Below are positions 14,015 to 26,000 of a stretch of DNA of 64,000 nt, piece by piece. The translations under genes and the position numbers were made by a program. This DNA is from Pelodera strongyloides (lineage: Eukaryota > Nematoda > Chromadorea > Rhabditida > Rhabditidae). The notes under the pieces were generated by a model. The model saw only the letters and a list, made by a program, of their open reading frames with translations, had not been told where the DNA came from and searched no databases. Position 1 is the first letter of the stretch. Every line of letters begins with the position of its first letter. The stretch lies in NCBI GenBank assembly GCA_036852015.1, contig JAANDG010000603.1, forward strand, positions 23,720-87,719. The letters run 5' to 3'.

Positions 14015-14237
14015 TTGTTTAAAAAAAAAGTGAGCTCACGAGATGCATGTCGAGTGTTCGTTCCGTTCCTCGAAAATAGTAAAAAAACGTCTAATATTGG
14101 TTTTCCTTCCCCTAATTCGCTTACGTTTCTCTAGGAAACTGCAACGTTGTCTTTTGAATATGCGTAATTCGATGCGAATGGCTCTGGAGAGTTTGGAGTG
14201 TGTAGATAAAGAGGACGGGAATGCGACCACTATTTGA
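3702..14237 (+). CDS. EXOC2: Exocyst complex component 2 (Sec5), 26 exons
   Basis: EXOC2/Sec5 is a core subunit of the octameric exocyst that tethers secretory vesicles at the plasma membrane and is an effector of RAL GTPases. Exons: 3702-3774, 4019-4115, 4410-4523, 4714-4792, 6647-6755, 7241-7304, 7460-7541, 7667-7780, 8405-8557, 8799-8880, 9082-9194, 9642-9744, 9964-10005, 10156-10295, 10462-10550, 10739-10822, 11117-11238, 11465-11559, 11693-11775, 12025-12175, 12595-12717, 12892-13015, 13288-13349, 13469-13546, 13644-13795, 14135-14237. They join in one frame to 876 residues, against about 924 in vertebrates. The N-terminal IPT/TIG domain (about residues 10-100, with GLSPTEGTPG, TKSGGRGSSNV) is the RAL-binding part. 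The hallmark LGRKDRADATRN is at about 260-271, followed by the helical exocyst body to the C-terminus. An acceptor (tttag) 6 bases before the ATG fits trans-splicing. Exon 13 is only 42 bp. Intron 4 holds a 1.56-kb Helitron-like element. Confidence 0.95.
4913..5005. mobile_element. Truncated copy of the CATATTCACCACTC fold-back element
   Basis: The inner part (ggggacagaaaatagcat to gacggggaattcccc) matches 3005-3152, but the right terminal repeat is missing. It lies just before the Helitron-like element in EXOC2 intron 4. Confidence 0.65.
5051..6614 (+). mobile_element. Non-autonomous Helitron-like element in EXOC2 intron 4
   Basis: It starts A/TCTTATTATATAAAG, as in the other copies here, and ends with a short hairpin (CGCCTCAGGCG, 6589-6599), 11 bases, then CTGG followed by T, the expected Helitron 3-prime layout. 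The inside is built of tandem repeats: about three 110-bp units at 5440-5810, then three copies about 225 bp apart (6010, 6240, 6465) containing tatagtcaacagaaacta. No transposase is encoded. Confidence 0.65.
5440..5810. repeat. 110-bp tandem repeat, about 3 units
   Basis: gccattgtggagcgctcaca recurs at 5591 and 5701, with a diverged unit starting near 5480. Open frames across it come from the repetition, not from a gene. Confidence 0.85.
8089..8360. mobile_element. 272-bp palindromic fold-back element in EXOC2 intron 8
   Basis: GGGCGCGTTCGGGATTGATT at the left is mirrored at the right, and the arms pair almost throughout around a short centre near 8205-8240. A second copy of the same length is at 47171-47442. 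Confidence 0.85.
12284..12451. mobile_element. TTAA-ended MITE in EXOC2 intron 20
   Basis: Ends TTAAAGCGAAATACCGG and CCGGTATTTCGCTTTAA; the inner AT block is partly lost. Confidence 0.8.
13945..14013. repeat. (TA)n microsatellite in the last EXOC2 intron
   Basis: About 70 bases of almost pure TA, ending 120 bases before the last exon. Confidence 0.9.
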
Positions 14238-14803
14238 TCAACTAAATTGGGATTGATTGATGTTTTGGTCTGGACCTGGCCCTTGCTTGGACGCGCCTCT
14301 TTTGGTTAGTTTTTGAAACAGTGAATTGAATTCTGTTGTTCCAATAGTACCAAGGTAGTAATAGTACCAAGGAAACTGATCTGTAGATCCGCTTATTTTG
14401 GTGCTTATCCGAATATTCCGAATGGGTTAAATTCCTTTTCACTATTTCAGTCTTACTTTTTTAGGAAATTCTTTCCAACTTTTACAAAAAAATCTGTGTA
14501 TAAAATAGAGTCCCAGAGTGATATTTCTTTTAAGTCTTTTTACTGGATCATTTGTTTATTATTTCTCAGGTCTTGTATCGTTTGCTTACGTCCGCTGTTT
14601 ACTTATTCATTCAGCACTGTCTTGCCCAGTTCAATACAGTTTGTACCAGTCTTTTGTATAGTTTATAGATTCCAGAATAAGTTTTAATGACCATTTACGA
14701 ATTGTCTTGTCATCATCAGTTTCACGTTTCTGCATAATATTTGGCCTAGTTTGGGCGTTTCAGTCTTTTTAGGATATTTACTCGTGTGCCGCTCAATCGT
14801 TTA

Positions 14804-14986
14804 TTAAAGCGAAATACCGGCCGGTTTTTGAAACGCATCTCAAGCCCTTACATTCCTATGCTTTTATGCAAGGTGGGGTCTAATTGGGGTTTAGTTTTTA
14901 TTCTAATTTTTGCACATTTGTATGTGCTGCATACGAAAGCAGGTGTACGCAATGCGTTTCAAAAACCGGCCGATATTTCGCTTTAA
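14804..14986. mobile_element. TTAA-ended MITE, possibly in the EXOC2 3-prime UTR
   Basis: Well-kept terminal repeats with TTAA at both sides (TTAAAGCGAAATACCGG and CCGATATTTCGCTTTAA). Confidence 0.85.
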
Positions 14987-15253
14987 ATTGTTTATGATTT
15001 TATATGAGCTACATTATCATGCGCCATTATTTACAGCTTTACACTTTACAAAAATAATTTAATAAGAAAATATAAAACTTGCGTGTTTTCGATTTACGTA
15101 CGATAGTTTACTCACTGTGGTGGAATTGCTGTGATATATTTGTTTTATGCTTTTTTATTTTCATCCACCTCACCTAGGAACTTTTTTTATAGTTCTATGT
15201 ACCTATTTGTGAATTGTGCAATTTGGTAAAAGAAATTATAGATTAGATGTATA

Positions 15254-15259
15254 AATAAA
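15254..15259 (+). terminator. Possible poly(A) signal for EXOC2
   Basis: AATAAA about 1 kb past the EXOC2 stop and 190 bases before the TMPPE start. It is the clearest signal in this gap; the implied 3-prime UTR would contain the MITE at 14804-14986. Confidence 0.35.
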
Positions 15260-15440
15260 GTTTTATTTTTTTATTGGAAGTTTATTTTAGAGTTATGTCA
15301 ATTGGCTTATTTCCAATCATGTATCTGACTTGTTTTGTACCTATTTATTTTATGAAACTCTATTCATTTTATCGAACTGATGTTTGTTGACTTTTTAGTT
15401 ATATTGCTGAATTTGTCTAATCTAATTATATTAATATTTT

Positions 15441-15443
15441 CAG
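15441..15443 (+). promoter_or_regulatory. Probable trans-splice acceptor before TMPPE ATG
   Basis: The sequence atattttcag ends three bases before the ATG at 15447. No in-frame coding precedes it, so it is best read as a spliced-leader acceptor. It helps fix the start codon. Confidence 0.5.
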
Positions 15444-15446
15444 CGA

Positions 15447-18400
15447 ATGGGTGGATCTCGATGGCCATCACCCACTTTTGTGATACTTACGCTCTTTGGC
15501 CTATTCTACGCTTTTCTACACTTTGCCGCCAAACCATGGGTAAGTTTTGGGCTTGCGTTTTTCTGATACGTGTGTGTAATTATGGTAATTGTTAATTTCG
15601 ACGTCTTTGAGCATGTGGGCGATGTCACATCGCCTATTTATTCTTTGCTGTGGTGTGTGTTTCATTTGAGAGAATAATTATTTATGTTACTATAGATATC
15701 GTGGGTCGTTAATCGGTATGATATATGGTTAGTAAAAAATCAATAATGTTGTTGCTAAGCGTACCGTATCTTATTTAGTCGGAGAGCGCTACGGGCTATG
15801 TGATTGGCAATCGCTATCGCGTGATTGCTGTGATGAAGCTCGAGATCTTCATGCTCTTTGTCAATGTGTTTGTGTACAGACAACTGATGCACTGGTTTGT
15901 GATAGAGGACGAACGGCTCAGAGGGAAGTATGGAATTAACCACAAGGTTTGTGTGTTTTGTTTGTGTGTGTGTGTGTTTACTTTGAAGATGCAGTTTCCA
16001 TGCATGTGGCATGCTTGTGAGTGAAATAGTGAAAGCCACTAGGCAGTAGGCATGTATGTATCTAGATAGAGATGGAGTTCACCAGTAATTCTTATCATTT
16101 CAGAGAAAAGTGCGCGACAGATGGGCTTCCATACTAATCGTGTTCCTGTTATGTTCGCATCTAATTTATGTGATGTACTATGCGCCTGCCTGGATCCAGT
16201 GGTTATTCTTTGACATCTCGGCGGTGGCTTGCGGTACGTAGTTTATTTTTATATATTAATGTCACCTTTGACATACCAGCTTTTAGCTTACCTATTTTCT
16301 GTTATCGTGTACGTTTTGTTTCTTTAGTTTGGGAATGTGCATTCCTTGTGTTTAACGACAGTTGAGTGAAAAGTGATTTTGGGCTAACTAGTGATAGATT
16401 TCTTATATTTCTAATATGCTAATTTATATTTTTCAGGTATTTGGACCAATTTGATAGCGTTTGTCTCCGGCTTCTTCCTTGTGAATATACTAATCGTGCC
16501 TTTTAATGTAAGTTGTTTTTTATTTATTTACAGTATAGTAATGCAGAGGTGCTACTGAATTTGAATAAGCCGAGTCCGAGTTATCGTAATCTTTTAATCA
16601 CCCTGCCCTTAATCCTTAATTCAGGCGATTCCACCGCTACGATGGTTCATTGCTCAATGTTGCCGTCTACGGTACATTTATGGACTAGTCTATGATAGAA
16701 AGGAGCAAATCAAGTTCACCATTTGGTTCAGCTGTATACTATCGTTTCTAATGTGGTATGTTTCTTTCCGGGCTGTCAGTTTACGCGAACTTTTTTCTAG
16801 ACTCTCGCAGTGTTAGTTTGAAAGTGTGATTGCGCCTGTATGACAACGAGTTTGGGTGCAGCTTACAGCCTTACAGCTATTTGCACTTTTTATATTTTAT
16901 TTTACTGTGGCTGTAGGCTATGGTAATTTGTGTGTATTGTTTGTGTGTTATCGACAATGTTTTTTTTTCAGGTATAGCTCTGATAAAATTGTGGTGAAGG
17001 AGCTGTCAATTCCTGTGAAGAATTTGACAGCGGATGGGGGACAAATACGCTTTGCCATGATTTCTGACATTCACGCGGGGGCCAGTGTCTATAAGGAACA
17101 GGTGCGTTTTTAATATATTTTCTTGTGAGATTCATACCGTACCGGTACATGAGTGTAAAAGCAAAGTCAGTTTTTGCTTTTGCTGTTCGTCGCTCGGGTT
17201 AATTCAACCTACCCTTCATGTGGACCGTGTTGTGGATGTGCTTTCAGTATACTTTGCCCGTTTTTTTTGACGGTGTTGATGTTTCTTAATTCGTTGTAAG
17301 CTAATAGCTAAAGGTTTAACTCAACAAATCTCCAGGTTGACCATGTTGTGGACGCGGTCCTGCCCCTCAAAGTCGACGCGGTCCTGCTGGTGGGTGATAT
17401 GGTTGATGGATCCGTTGCATCATTGGCCGATAGATTGTCGCCATTATGGTTGCTCGCTCAGAGGTTTGTCAATCTATTTGTAGTTTGTAGTCATTAGTCT
17501 CATGCAGCTTGTAATATAATATAGCTATGTTTCGGCGCCTATGGCCTATGGCCCACCAAGTAACCCATGAGGAGTTTTCCTTATTCTCGTCCCTCTCGTG
17601 CAGACTGTTTTCGTTTTTCTAGTATTCTTTCTTGGATCCATAAATAAGACTGATATTGCGAATTGATGCGGATAAGGACCGAAACCCCTATGGTGCAGCT
17701 GCAACTGCACTAAGGACGCGAACATACCAACTACTAAACAACCTAAGGACCCTGTGCAATTTAGATTTCCCACCTTTTTCGTCAGTGGCAATCATGAGTA
17801 CTATTACGGTGATGCGGAGGAGTGGATGGAATTGTATAGGAGGAAAGGGATCCATGTTCTTGCAAATAAGTAAGTAATATTTTGAATTTGAAGATGTTTT
17901 ATATGGACCCTTTATTTTTTCTTGTGTACTTTCTTGTACGATGTTACTTGTCTAATTGATGCCGGCTATTCGTTAGTGTGTTCTTTTTTGGCATTGCCTG
18001 CCAACCAAAGTTGAAACACTTGAAAGAAGTGTTTTATTATAATCTTACTTTCCTTACTTTTGCTCGTTTAGTGCAACGACGTTCCGTGGCGTTTGTCTAG
18101 CTGGAGTGAACGATATTGCTACGCATAAAGCAGGGTAGGTTTTTTGGTTTTAGCCTTTGGTACAAGGTTAAAAGGTTTGCAGCTTATGATGTAAGAAGTA
18201 AGGAAACAAGCTAATAAGCTTTTGGCTTATATGGTAGTGTTTTTGGCTTACACCAGAGGAACCCCTTCTTCTTTAATCTTTACACGTTTGGGTCGTAGGC
18301 ATTAACTTACGTCGGTCGGTGGGCGCCGCTCCTTTTTGTTGCGGAAAACTGGTGTAGTTTTTATCCGTCCATTTTCAGTATTGCCGATCATGAGCTGAAT

Positions 18401-18983
18401 TTCACGCGTGCGTTGTCTGCATGTCCTCCGTATAGCTCAGCTTCTCGTGTGCTTTTATCGCACAATCCGGCATCGGTGAAGGAACTTTTGCCATCTCAAC
18501 TGTCCACGATTGATGTGATGCTATCGGGTTGGTTATTGATTAGGATATTGATTTTTCATAGATTGAGTCACGACGCTTTGCTAAGGTCTTATTGTCTTAT
18601 GATGTGTGTACGTGTAATGTGTGCCCCTAATAGTGACTGCTTGTGACGTTGGTACATACGATAAATACTTGTTTCAGCCTGAAACGACGATTTTTTTTGG
18701 TGTTTACTTGTATTTTTAAACATTGTAGATGGTAGTGTTGTGTAATTTACTTGAACGTTTTATTATTTACATTTATTTTCCTTTAGGGCACACTCATGCG
18801 GGCCAGTTCTATGTCGTCTTTCCTGTTGTCTATTGGATGCTACCGTACTACTATGGATTGTATGACCTACCGCAGCCATCCTCGGGAAAGCTGTTTGTAT
18901 CAGCTGGGAGCTTGTATCAAGGACCACCCATGAAGATGTTGGCAATGTCAGAGGTTTGGGTGATCACACTCACAAGTGCATAG
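15447..18983 (+). CDS. TMPPE: Transmembrane protein with metallophosphoesterase domain, 11 exons
   Basis: Exons 15447-15539, 15779-15946, 16104-16233, 16437-16507, 16625-16755, 16972-17101, 17336-17463, 17765-17869, 18072-18134, 18379-18527, 18787-18983 give 454 residues, the same size as vertebrate TMPPE. The first 200 residues hold about five membrane helices (for example FVILTLFGLFYAFLHFAA, ILIVFLLCSHLIYVMYYAP, IKFTIWFSCILSFLMWY). The rest is a calcineurin-like phosphoesterase with all metal-binding motifs intact: SDIH (D230, H232), GDMVD (261-265), GNHE (292-295), SHNP (367-370) and GHTHAGQ (390-396). This predicts a di-metal phosphohydrolase tethered to a membrane; the substrate is unknown for the family. 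The start follows an acceptor by three bases. Introns are free of the large repeats seen elsewhere. Confidence 0.92.
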
Positions 18984-20317
18984 GGAGAGGGACAGGTATT
19001 TTAGTTTAATTTATTTGTAGTTTAATTATTACAGATATTATAGATACCTTTTTATTGTAGTTCGTAGTTAACTCTTGTCTTGCGTACTGTGTAGGAAAGG
19101 AGTGAGTGGAGATATTTAATGAAAATTAGGTTTTACTTTACTTGTTCAATTGATTAGTGCCAAGTACCTATTTCTTCTCGGATATTAATTGAGCAGTTTC
19201 TTTTAGTTATTTATTTAATCGCGCGGGTGATTCCGTTTTTTCCTTGGTTCTTGTCCTTTTTCCTTTCCTTGTGAAATGTTAGTAGTTGTACACATATTAG
19301 CCCGTATTCTCGGGTCGACGGAAACGTTCCGGTTGGGAAATCCTTTGTATGCAAATTTCTCGACTATCTAAACTAGCTGGAGGAAAAATTTGCATACGAA
19401 TGAGCTCCCAAACGGAACATTCCCGTCGGCCCGAGAATACGGGCTATTGTGTAGAATAACGGAATCACCCTGCCGTTCTTTGTACTGTTTATCTGTGATA
19501 TGTTTTAGCTTTCTGTTAACCTCTTACAAATGCACAATAACCGGTTTTAGAGTTCACTTTTGTTTAGCATATGTAGTTTATTAATTCCAAGATCTCCTTG
19601 TCAAAAGCATTATCTGTGTGTCGGCTGATCCAGATATTGAACTTTTTACTTTATACGTCATTCTTGGTCGAGCTTTCATGTTTTCCAGTTTAATTAAGAG
19701 AGTAGGGTTTATAATTGCTTTACAAGTACAGTGCTTTATAACTGTATGCTCCGTCTAAATTAAAATTTTTTTTGAATTTGCAAATGCATTGCTTTTTTCT
19801 TCATTTCTATAGCTATAGCCTACGACTATGTGTAGCTGAATTGTTTAACCGACGTGCAATTTTTTTTGCATGTTCAATACTGTGTGTTAGTTGTTGGTTG
19901 GGTATGACTAGGTGGTGAGGTCGGTTTCTTATTAAATTATTATCTACGCATTTACTTTTCTTTCTATGTGATAGGATATTATAATTTATACTTTATTCGT
20001 TTTTGTTCAAATACATTTTTTTTTAAATTTTATGCGATATAGCTATGCCGTTGGTTTCGGCGAACAGTTACTTATATCTTGAATGTATTGTACATTGTTA
20101 GTTTTCTAATTTATGATTTTTGGGTTTGTGGTTATCGGTTTGAAAGTTCCGCTATTCAGGGTAGAACTCCATTCTTATGCTCAACTCTCTGTATCTTGAT
20201 ATTCTATTTTGTATTTATTTCCGTTTTATTTGTTTTTATTAATTTTTATTCGTATCTTGTTTTTAATCTCTTCTGTGTTTCAGGGTCAACTTCTCTCTCT
20301 TCATCTAAGCAGCTACA
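18984..20317. other. Gap between TMPPE and PSMA6
   Basis: AT-rich and T-rich with no convincing coding sequence. It holds one fold-back element (19299-19446). The region just before 20283 should contain the PSMA6 promoter. Confidence 0.5.
19299..19446. mobile_element. Fold-back element with ends AGCCCGTATTCTCGG
   Basis: AGCCCGTATTCTCGGGTCGA is mirrored by TCGGCCCGAGAATACGGGCT, and the arms continue inward through the aatttgcatacgaa region. A single copy in this window. Confidence 0.75.
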
Positions 20318-22660
20318 ATGTCGAGGGGTTCGTCAGCTGGTTTCGATCGTCATATCACCATCTTCTCGCCCGAGGGACGTGTCTATCAGGTCGAGTACGC
20401 ATTCAAGGCGATCAATAGCACCAACCTGTCTGCTGTGGCTGTCAAGGTATGCTAATTTTTGTGTTTTACTTGGGTTGATTGTATATACTGTAGGAAATTG
20501 GTTTTATTATGTGGAGTCTTTTTCTAGGAATTTTAGGATCTCGGTTTGCCCTCTTTGGGGTATCTATGAACAATTCCGGTTTTCACTTCTGAACCTTGAA
20601 TTCAAAACGAAATGTTTCAACACAATGATAATAGTTCGGTCGTAGCGAACAATGACAATGGGCAGATGTTTAACTGTCAAATGCTAAATATCATTTGATT
20701 AAAATTGAAATTCAGGGCAAGGACACTACATGCATCGCTGTTCAGAAGCGTATTCCGGACAAGCTGATCGTCTCGGACTCTGTTAGCTCGGTAAGTCATT
20801 TTTGAGAGGGTCTTATACCCTGTTTTGGAGTGTTCATAACCATGTAGTGGAATGGGACAATTCTCAGGGTCCCAGTGCCCAGTGCCAAATAATGTGAGAA
20901 TACATCATAGGTTCATGTAAATCTCTGATCTGTGTTACTTCGTTGCATCTCCATAGACCTTTTTATAATTCAGGTTTACCAGCTGAGCCCCACTGTGAGC
21001 TGCTGCATGCTTGGCATCATCCCCGACTGCAAGTTCCAGGTGAGTGAGTATTCTCAGCGAATATTGTTATGTTTCGCAAGGCCTCTGTCGGTACTCCGGT
21101 GCCCGTCTATCAATTTTTACCCGATGCTTTGTGCGGATTTACTATGGTTGAGCGGATTTTGTATAGATGTGTTTGATGTTTCCGGAAAACAAAATGAAGG
21201 TTTCTCTTTGTTCCAGGTTCGCCGCGCACAGATGGAGGCCGCTCAGTGGAAGTACAAGAATGGATACGATATGCCCGCCGAACAGCTCTCCAGAAGAATC
21301 GCCGACCTCAACCAGTTCTATACTCAGAATGCCGAGGTACTGTAATTGTTATATATTGTCTCTGCCATTTTCTTTTTAGCATCTAATATGTGAGCATATT
21401 ACTTGTGTCTATTGTGTACGTTTCTTGACCTATTGCTTTATGCCAATTGGCAGATTTTGTAGCGAATTGTGAGCACGCGTTGGTCGACTTTGTTCGAGCG
21501 TTGTATGCCTAATGTTGAAACTTCATACAGTGCAATTGAATATACTATACTCCAATCTCTACTGTAGTTGGAATATACTGTACCCAACCTCTGAGGCCCT
21601 CTTGTTCGTTCAGATGCGTTCGCTGGGATGTGCCATGCTAATGATCGGTTATGACGAGGAGGACGGCGCCCAAGTGTTCCGTGTCGATCCCGCCGGATAC
21701 TACCGTAACATGCGCGGAGCGGGTCTCGGAGTGAAGAGCACGAGCATCAAGCTGGCCCTTGAGAAGAAGTATGCAATTTTCTTTAAAGCTGTATGACACG
21801 TGGTTCTTGAAAAATATGGCGGGAAAATGTTCCATACAATTCAAATTTGTGTGTCCTGCTGTGCGGCGCACAATTTGCACATAGTAGCTGGCCATATCTT
21901 TCAAAACCATGTGCCATTCCTCTTTAATATTAACTATGCCTTATATGGGTGTAACTTATTGTTGAGTTAATACATTATGTAGGCTGTACAGAATTTCATC
22001 ACCAAATAAACGAGTTGCGTAACACCGTATCACGCAGAGTACCGTAACCGTAACTAATTATTCCCATGTTTTAGGCTGAAGAAGAAGAGCGATTTTGACC
22101 AGGACGGTACCATCCAGGCCGCTCTCGAGGTGCTCCAGGAGAGTCTCGGAAATGACGTCAGAGCTGCCGACCTCGAGCTCATTTATGTGTCCAAGGTGGG
22201 GGGTTTTATCATTCCGGGCTTATCTCACTTTGGTAAGTCAGTGAGAACTTGCGCTCTCGGTGCGGAAAGACACACGTGTGATAAGAGGGGTTTAGGGATC
22301 CCTGGCTGTGAGATGGGGTTATAGTCGGTTACTAAATTTTGAAGCGAATATAGACGCCTTTCGTGGTAGTGATATGATGATGTTACTTATACTTATTAAA
22401 GCGAAATACCGACCGGTTTTTGAAGCGCATTGTGGGCACCAGCATTCTTATACAGCATGTGCAAATGAACATAAATTGTAATAAAAAATCGAGCTTCGAG
22501 CCAATATATATACAAGAATTCAATTGTCCATGGTGCGTTTCAAAATCCGGCTGGTACTTCGCTTTAAGGATCATTTTTATTTCAGGATAAGCCTGGACTC
22601 AACAAGTTGACGACTGATGAAATTGAGCATCATCTGACCACCATCGCCAACAAGGACTAA
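20318..22660 (+). CDS. PSMA6: 20S proteasome subunit alpha type-6, 7 exons
   Basis: Exons 20318-20446, 20716-20790, 20974-21039, 21217-21336, 21614-21768, 22075-22195, 22586-22660 give 246 residues, exactly the length of vertebrate PSMA6 (nematode pas-1). The protein forms part of the outer alpha ring of the 20S core, which gates entry of substrates. The alpha-subunit N-terminal signature is present ([20 protein letters not shown]), as are [22 protein letters not shown] and the LALEKK stretch; alpha subunits carry no catalytic threonine and this one has none. An acceptor (tgtttcag) 34 bases before the ATG could be a trans-splice site. Codons are strongly biased to C or G endings (GCC, ATC, CTC, AAG), unlike the neighbours, as expected for a highly expressed gene. 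Intron 6 carries a MITE. Confidence 0.97.
22396..22567. mobile_element. TTAA-ended MITE in PSMA6 intron 6
   Basis: Reversed relative to most copies (inner block atgcaaatgaacataaa). Its right end is 18 bases from the exon 7 acceptor. Confidence 0.85.
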
Positions 22661-23080
22661 ATTTTAATTGTTTTTGGTTTCTCTTATTTTTACAATTTTG
22701 CGGGAGTATCTTTTAAAAAATATGTATAATTTATAATCTGTGCGTTCTTTGTTTACCTAGATATAATTCACTCCCGGTTTCCTGATTGCTGTTGTAATTT
22801 ATTGTGTTTTCTTTGCTCGTTTACAGCTTTTATTAATTTATTTACTATTTAATGGCGTGCGTCCGTATTAATAGTCTCCGAGCTCGTTTTCTTCTGGTTT
22901 GTTGCAACTCCGCGTGTATTGACTGTACGGTGTTATGTTGTGTTGTAATGATCTTTTAATTTAAATAAATACACTTCAGGGTACCTCTCCCCAGGCACTA
23001 GCGCTAACGCAGCCTTTTATTGGAGGTTTTGTAGAAGTCTAATTTCTCTACATATTCATCAGACGAATAAAGAAGGGACG

Positions 23081-26000
23081 ATGTCGATTCTGGCACAACC
23101 ACGCAGAAAAGTGAGGAAGGTCGATATGGTGGTATGTTGGATGTTAAGAAGTTAATTGTACTATTTTGACTTTTGCAAAATGGAAATGTTTATGAATGCC
23201 GATTGCCGGTTGGGTTGTTCATAGTGCCGTTGTCGATTAGATTAGCAGCTTTGTGTGAGACCAAGTAGATTGTCTGTTATTTTGTGTATGTTGTTGGTTA
23301 CATTAGATTCTTCCAATTGGAGTTCTCTGCTTTAAAGCGAAATACTGGCCTGTTTTTGAAACGCATCACAGACAGCTTAATCCTTACGTATTTGTGCAAA
23401 GTTGCTCGAATTTAGCTCGATTTTTTATTCTAATTTGTGTTCATTCGCATAAGCTGCATAAGAATGCTGGTCTACTCGATGTGTTTCGAAAACCGGCAGG
23501 CATTTCGCTTTAACACGGGATAACCCAGACGTGAACTTATAACTTTCGTCTCAGAGCGATCCCAAGAACGAGCGCTGGGTCAACGACGACTCCAATTTCG
23601 GGAAGAAAATGTTGGAAACAATGGGATGGGAGAAGGGAAAGGGACTGGGAAAGAACCTGCACGGAAGGTCGTCGAATCTACAGCAGAACCCGAATAAGAA
23701 TGGAAAAGGTTTGGTCTTTGAACTATGTGCTAAATTGTCATTTGTCACTTGTCACTAATTTTGAATGGGATGGGAGATGTTTTGTGTTGTAGAAATAGAG
23801 CAGTGTGAAAGGGATCGTATTAGTTGATTAGTTCGCTGTAATGTTGGTGAGCCAATATTATGTCTAAATTATGTATGAGAACATCATTGTTATGTGAAAG
23901 ACTGACTGAGGCTAAGGTTCGAACTTTCAAACTGTCTCGCGTCGGATACAGGGTGAGGATTCAGCATAATTAGATTACGGCACAGTTGTTTTGATGTCGC
24001 TACGATACAAGATGTGTATTTTAGGTCTTGGTGCCGGTCCTATAAGCGACTATGACTCGACGTGGATCGCGCATCACGATGACTTTGCCGATTTGCTGAG
24101 CGCATTGAATCAGAATAAGAAGACGGAAGAGAAGGTAGGTATTTGTTGTGGTTGTTACCGTACTCCAGAACAACTTAGGATTACGGTACATTTTTGGTTT
24201 TTTGGTTCCCCGTCTATCTCGTTAACTCATTTCACCTTCTTGTCTTATTATATAAAAGAGTAACTGTAGCGTAATTTGCATACCGATGTGCGTTACGGAA
24301 ATGCAAATTTCGTGTTCGGGTATCAAAAGAGTTTCGCAGCTCAGCTCAGTATATGCAATTGTTTCCTATTATGTGAATTTTTCTTATGATACGTTTGATG
24401 CTTTGTATATAAGTATGCCCATGCTAAACCAATCATATTTCCATGTAAGTCGCCTCAGGCGGCATGAGCCGACTGGTTTATAATAATTTATTACGTACAC
24501 ATACAATTCATGAGAAAAAGATATATGCAACGTACAGTTTTGTCGAGTAAAAAGCAACAGTAGCACAAATATGAAGAAAGCGAAACGAATCTTATTATAT
24601 AACCATTTGTTATGTTGCAGCAGGACGGAGACGGAGAAGTAGTAGAGGAAAAGACCAAGAAGATGAGTTTGGAGTTGAGCAGTCGGTCACTGAAGAGGAG
24701 AATTCAGTGAGTTTCAGTTTTTTTACGTTTACGATTACGATTACTGTAAGTCTAGAGAAGTTTGTACTTTTCGTAGAACTAGACCAGTATTAGTTAGCGA
24801 TAGAAAGGAAATAAGACATGATATAAATGCGGAAATAGAGTGGCGCAGAACGGTGTGGGTACAGACACAATCTTAGTTTATTGTTAGTTTTTGTGTAATT
24901 GCTAACCGCACCCTTCTAGCTATCAAAAGTTCACCCGAGCAAAGGATATGGCTTGTTATGATGAACAAGCAAAGAGAGCGGTACTTGGTCACGGACTGAC
25001 CACACGGAAGGCCAAAGAGGAGAGTGCTGTCGAAAGTGTGAGTCTTTTTTGAGTACTGTAACCAGACGTTAATTCCTGCATATGTTCACAATTTTCATCA
25101 GCTGCCTATGTATTATAATCTAATTTTAGATAGAAAGGGAGAAATCGTCGAGCGACTCTGACGAGAATCCGATGCAACTTGCTGTGGGTTATTTTTTATG
25201 TTTATTATTTATTATTAATGTTAGATGTTGGTCGATGAGTGTGTGGGTCTTGATACTTTGGAATACTGATGATTATTTGTGGAGACGCTCGAAATAATAT
25301 GAGTATTTTTGTGCTGCTCCATGATGCCGTTTAAAGCGAAATAGCGGCCGGTTTTTGAAACGCATCGCGGACAACTGAATTCTCACGTATTTATGCTAAT
25401 TTAGTTGAATTTAGCTCGATTTTTTATTCATTTTATGTTCATTTGCATAACGTGCATAAGAATGCTGACTGATGCGTTTCAAAAACAGGACGGTATTTCG
25501 CTTTAAGCAATTGCCTGGGATTTGTCTATACTGGATAGTTCATTTCTCTGCTGATGCTGGGTGTGACTGTGACTACGTACGGTGGGGCGTGGATGGAGTA
25601 CCGCTTCTTGCATGTTTTGTAAGATGCAGCTGAATCGGAATTCGGAATTATCTAGTTGTATTTTAGGTAAGTAACGTTTCTGTGGGTGACTACTTCAAGG
25701 ATAAGATGGCCGCGAAACTTGCTGCTTTGAAGGCTGCTTCAAAGTGTGCTAAGGTTTGATTTTTCTCTCCTTTATAGTTTATTGTTTTGCTTTTTCTCTC
25801 TACTGTATAGATTATTTTCTTTCTTTGTTATGAGGATTCTTCTTTTAAGAGAAAAGTTGATGTGCTATTTGGAGAGACGCTTTTTTTTACTTTTCCATCT
25901 CAAATCTGAACTGTTTAGATCGAAATCAAAGAGGAGATTGTGGACGAGGAGTACACGGATTCGATAACACAGTCAGTGATGATATATTTGCATAGGTCAA

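Larger units (their letters stand above)
14238..15446. other. EXOC2 3-prime region and gap before TMPPE
   Basis: No gene. It holds a MITE at 14804-14986 and an AATAAA at 15254. The rest is T-rich, typical of 3-prime UTR and nematode intergenic sequence. Confidence 0.5.

Noticed and set aside
20079..20645. 188-codon open frame across PSMA6 exon 1
   Set aside because: It reads a different frame through exon 1 and flanking intron; the proteasome frame explains the exon fully.
22661..23080. PSMA6 and PINX1 as a nematode operon
   Set aside because: The 420-base gap is longer than the usual 100-bp operon spacing and PINX1 has no clear SL2-type context. Not excluded, but unsupported.
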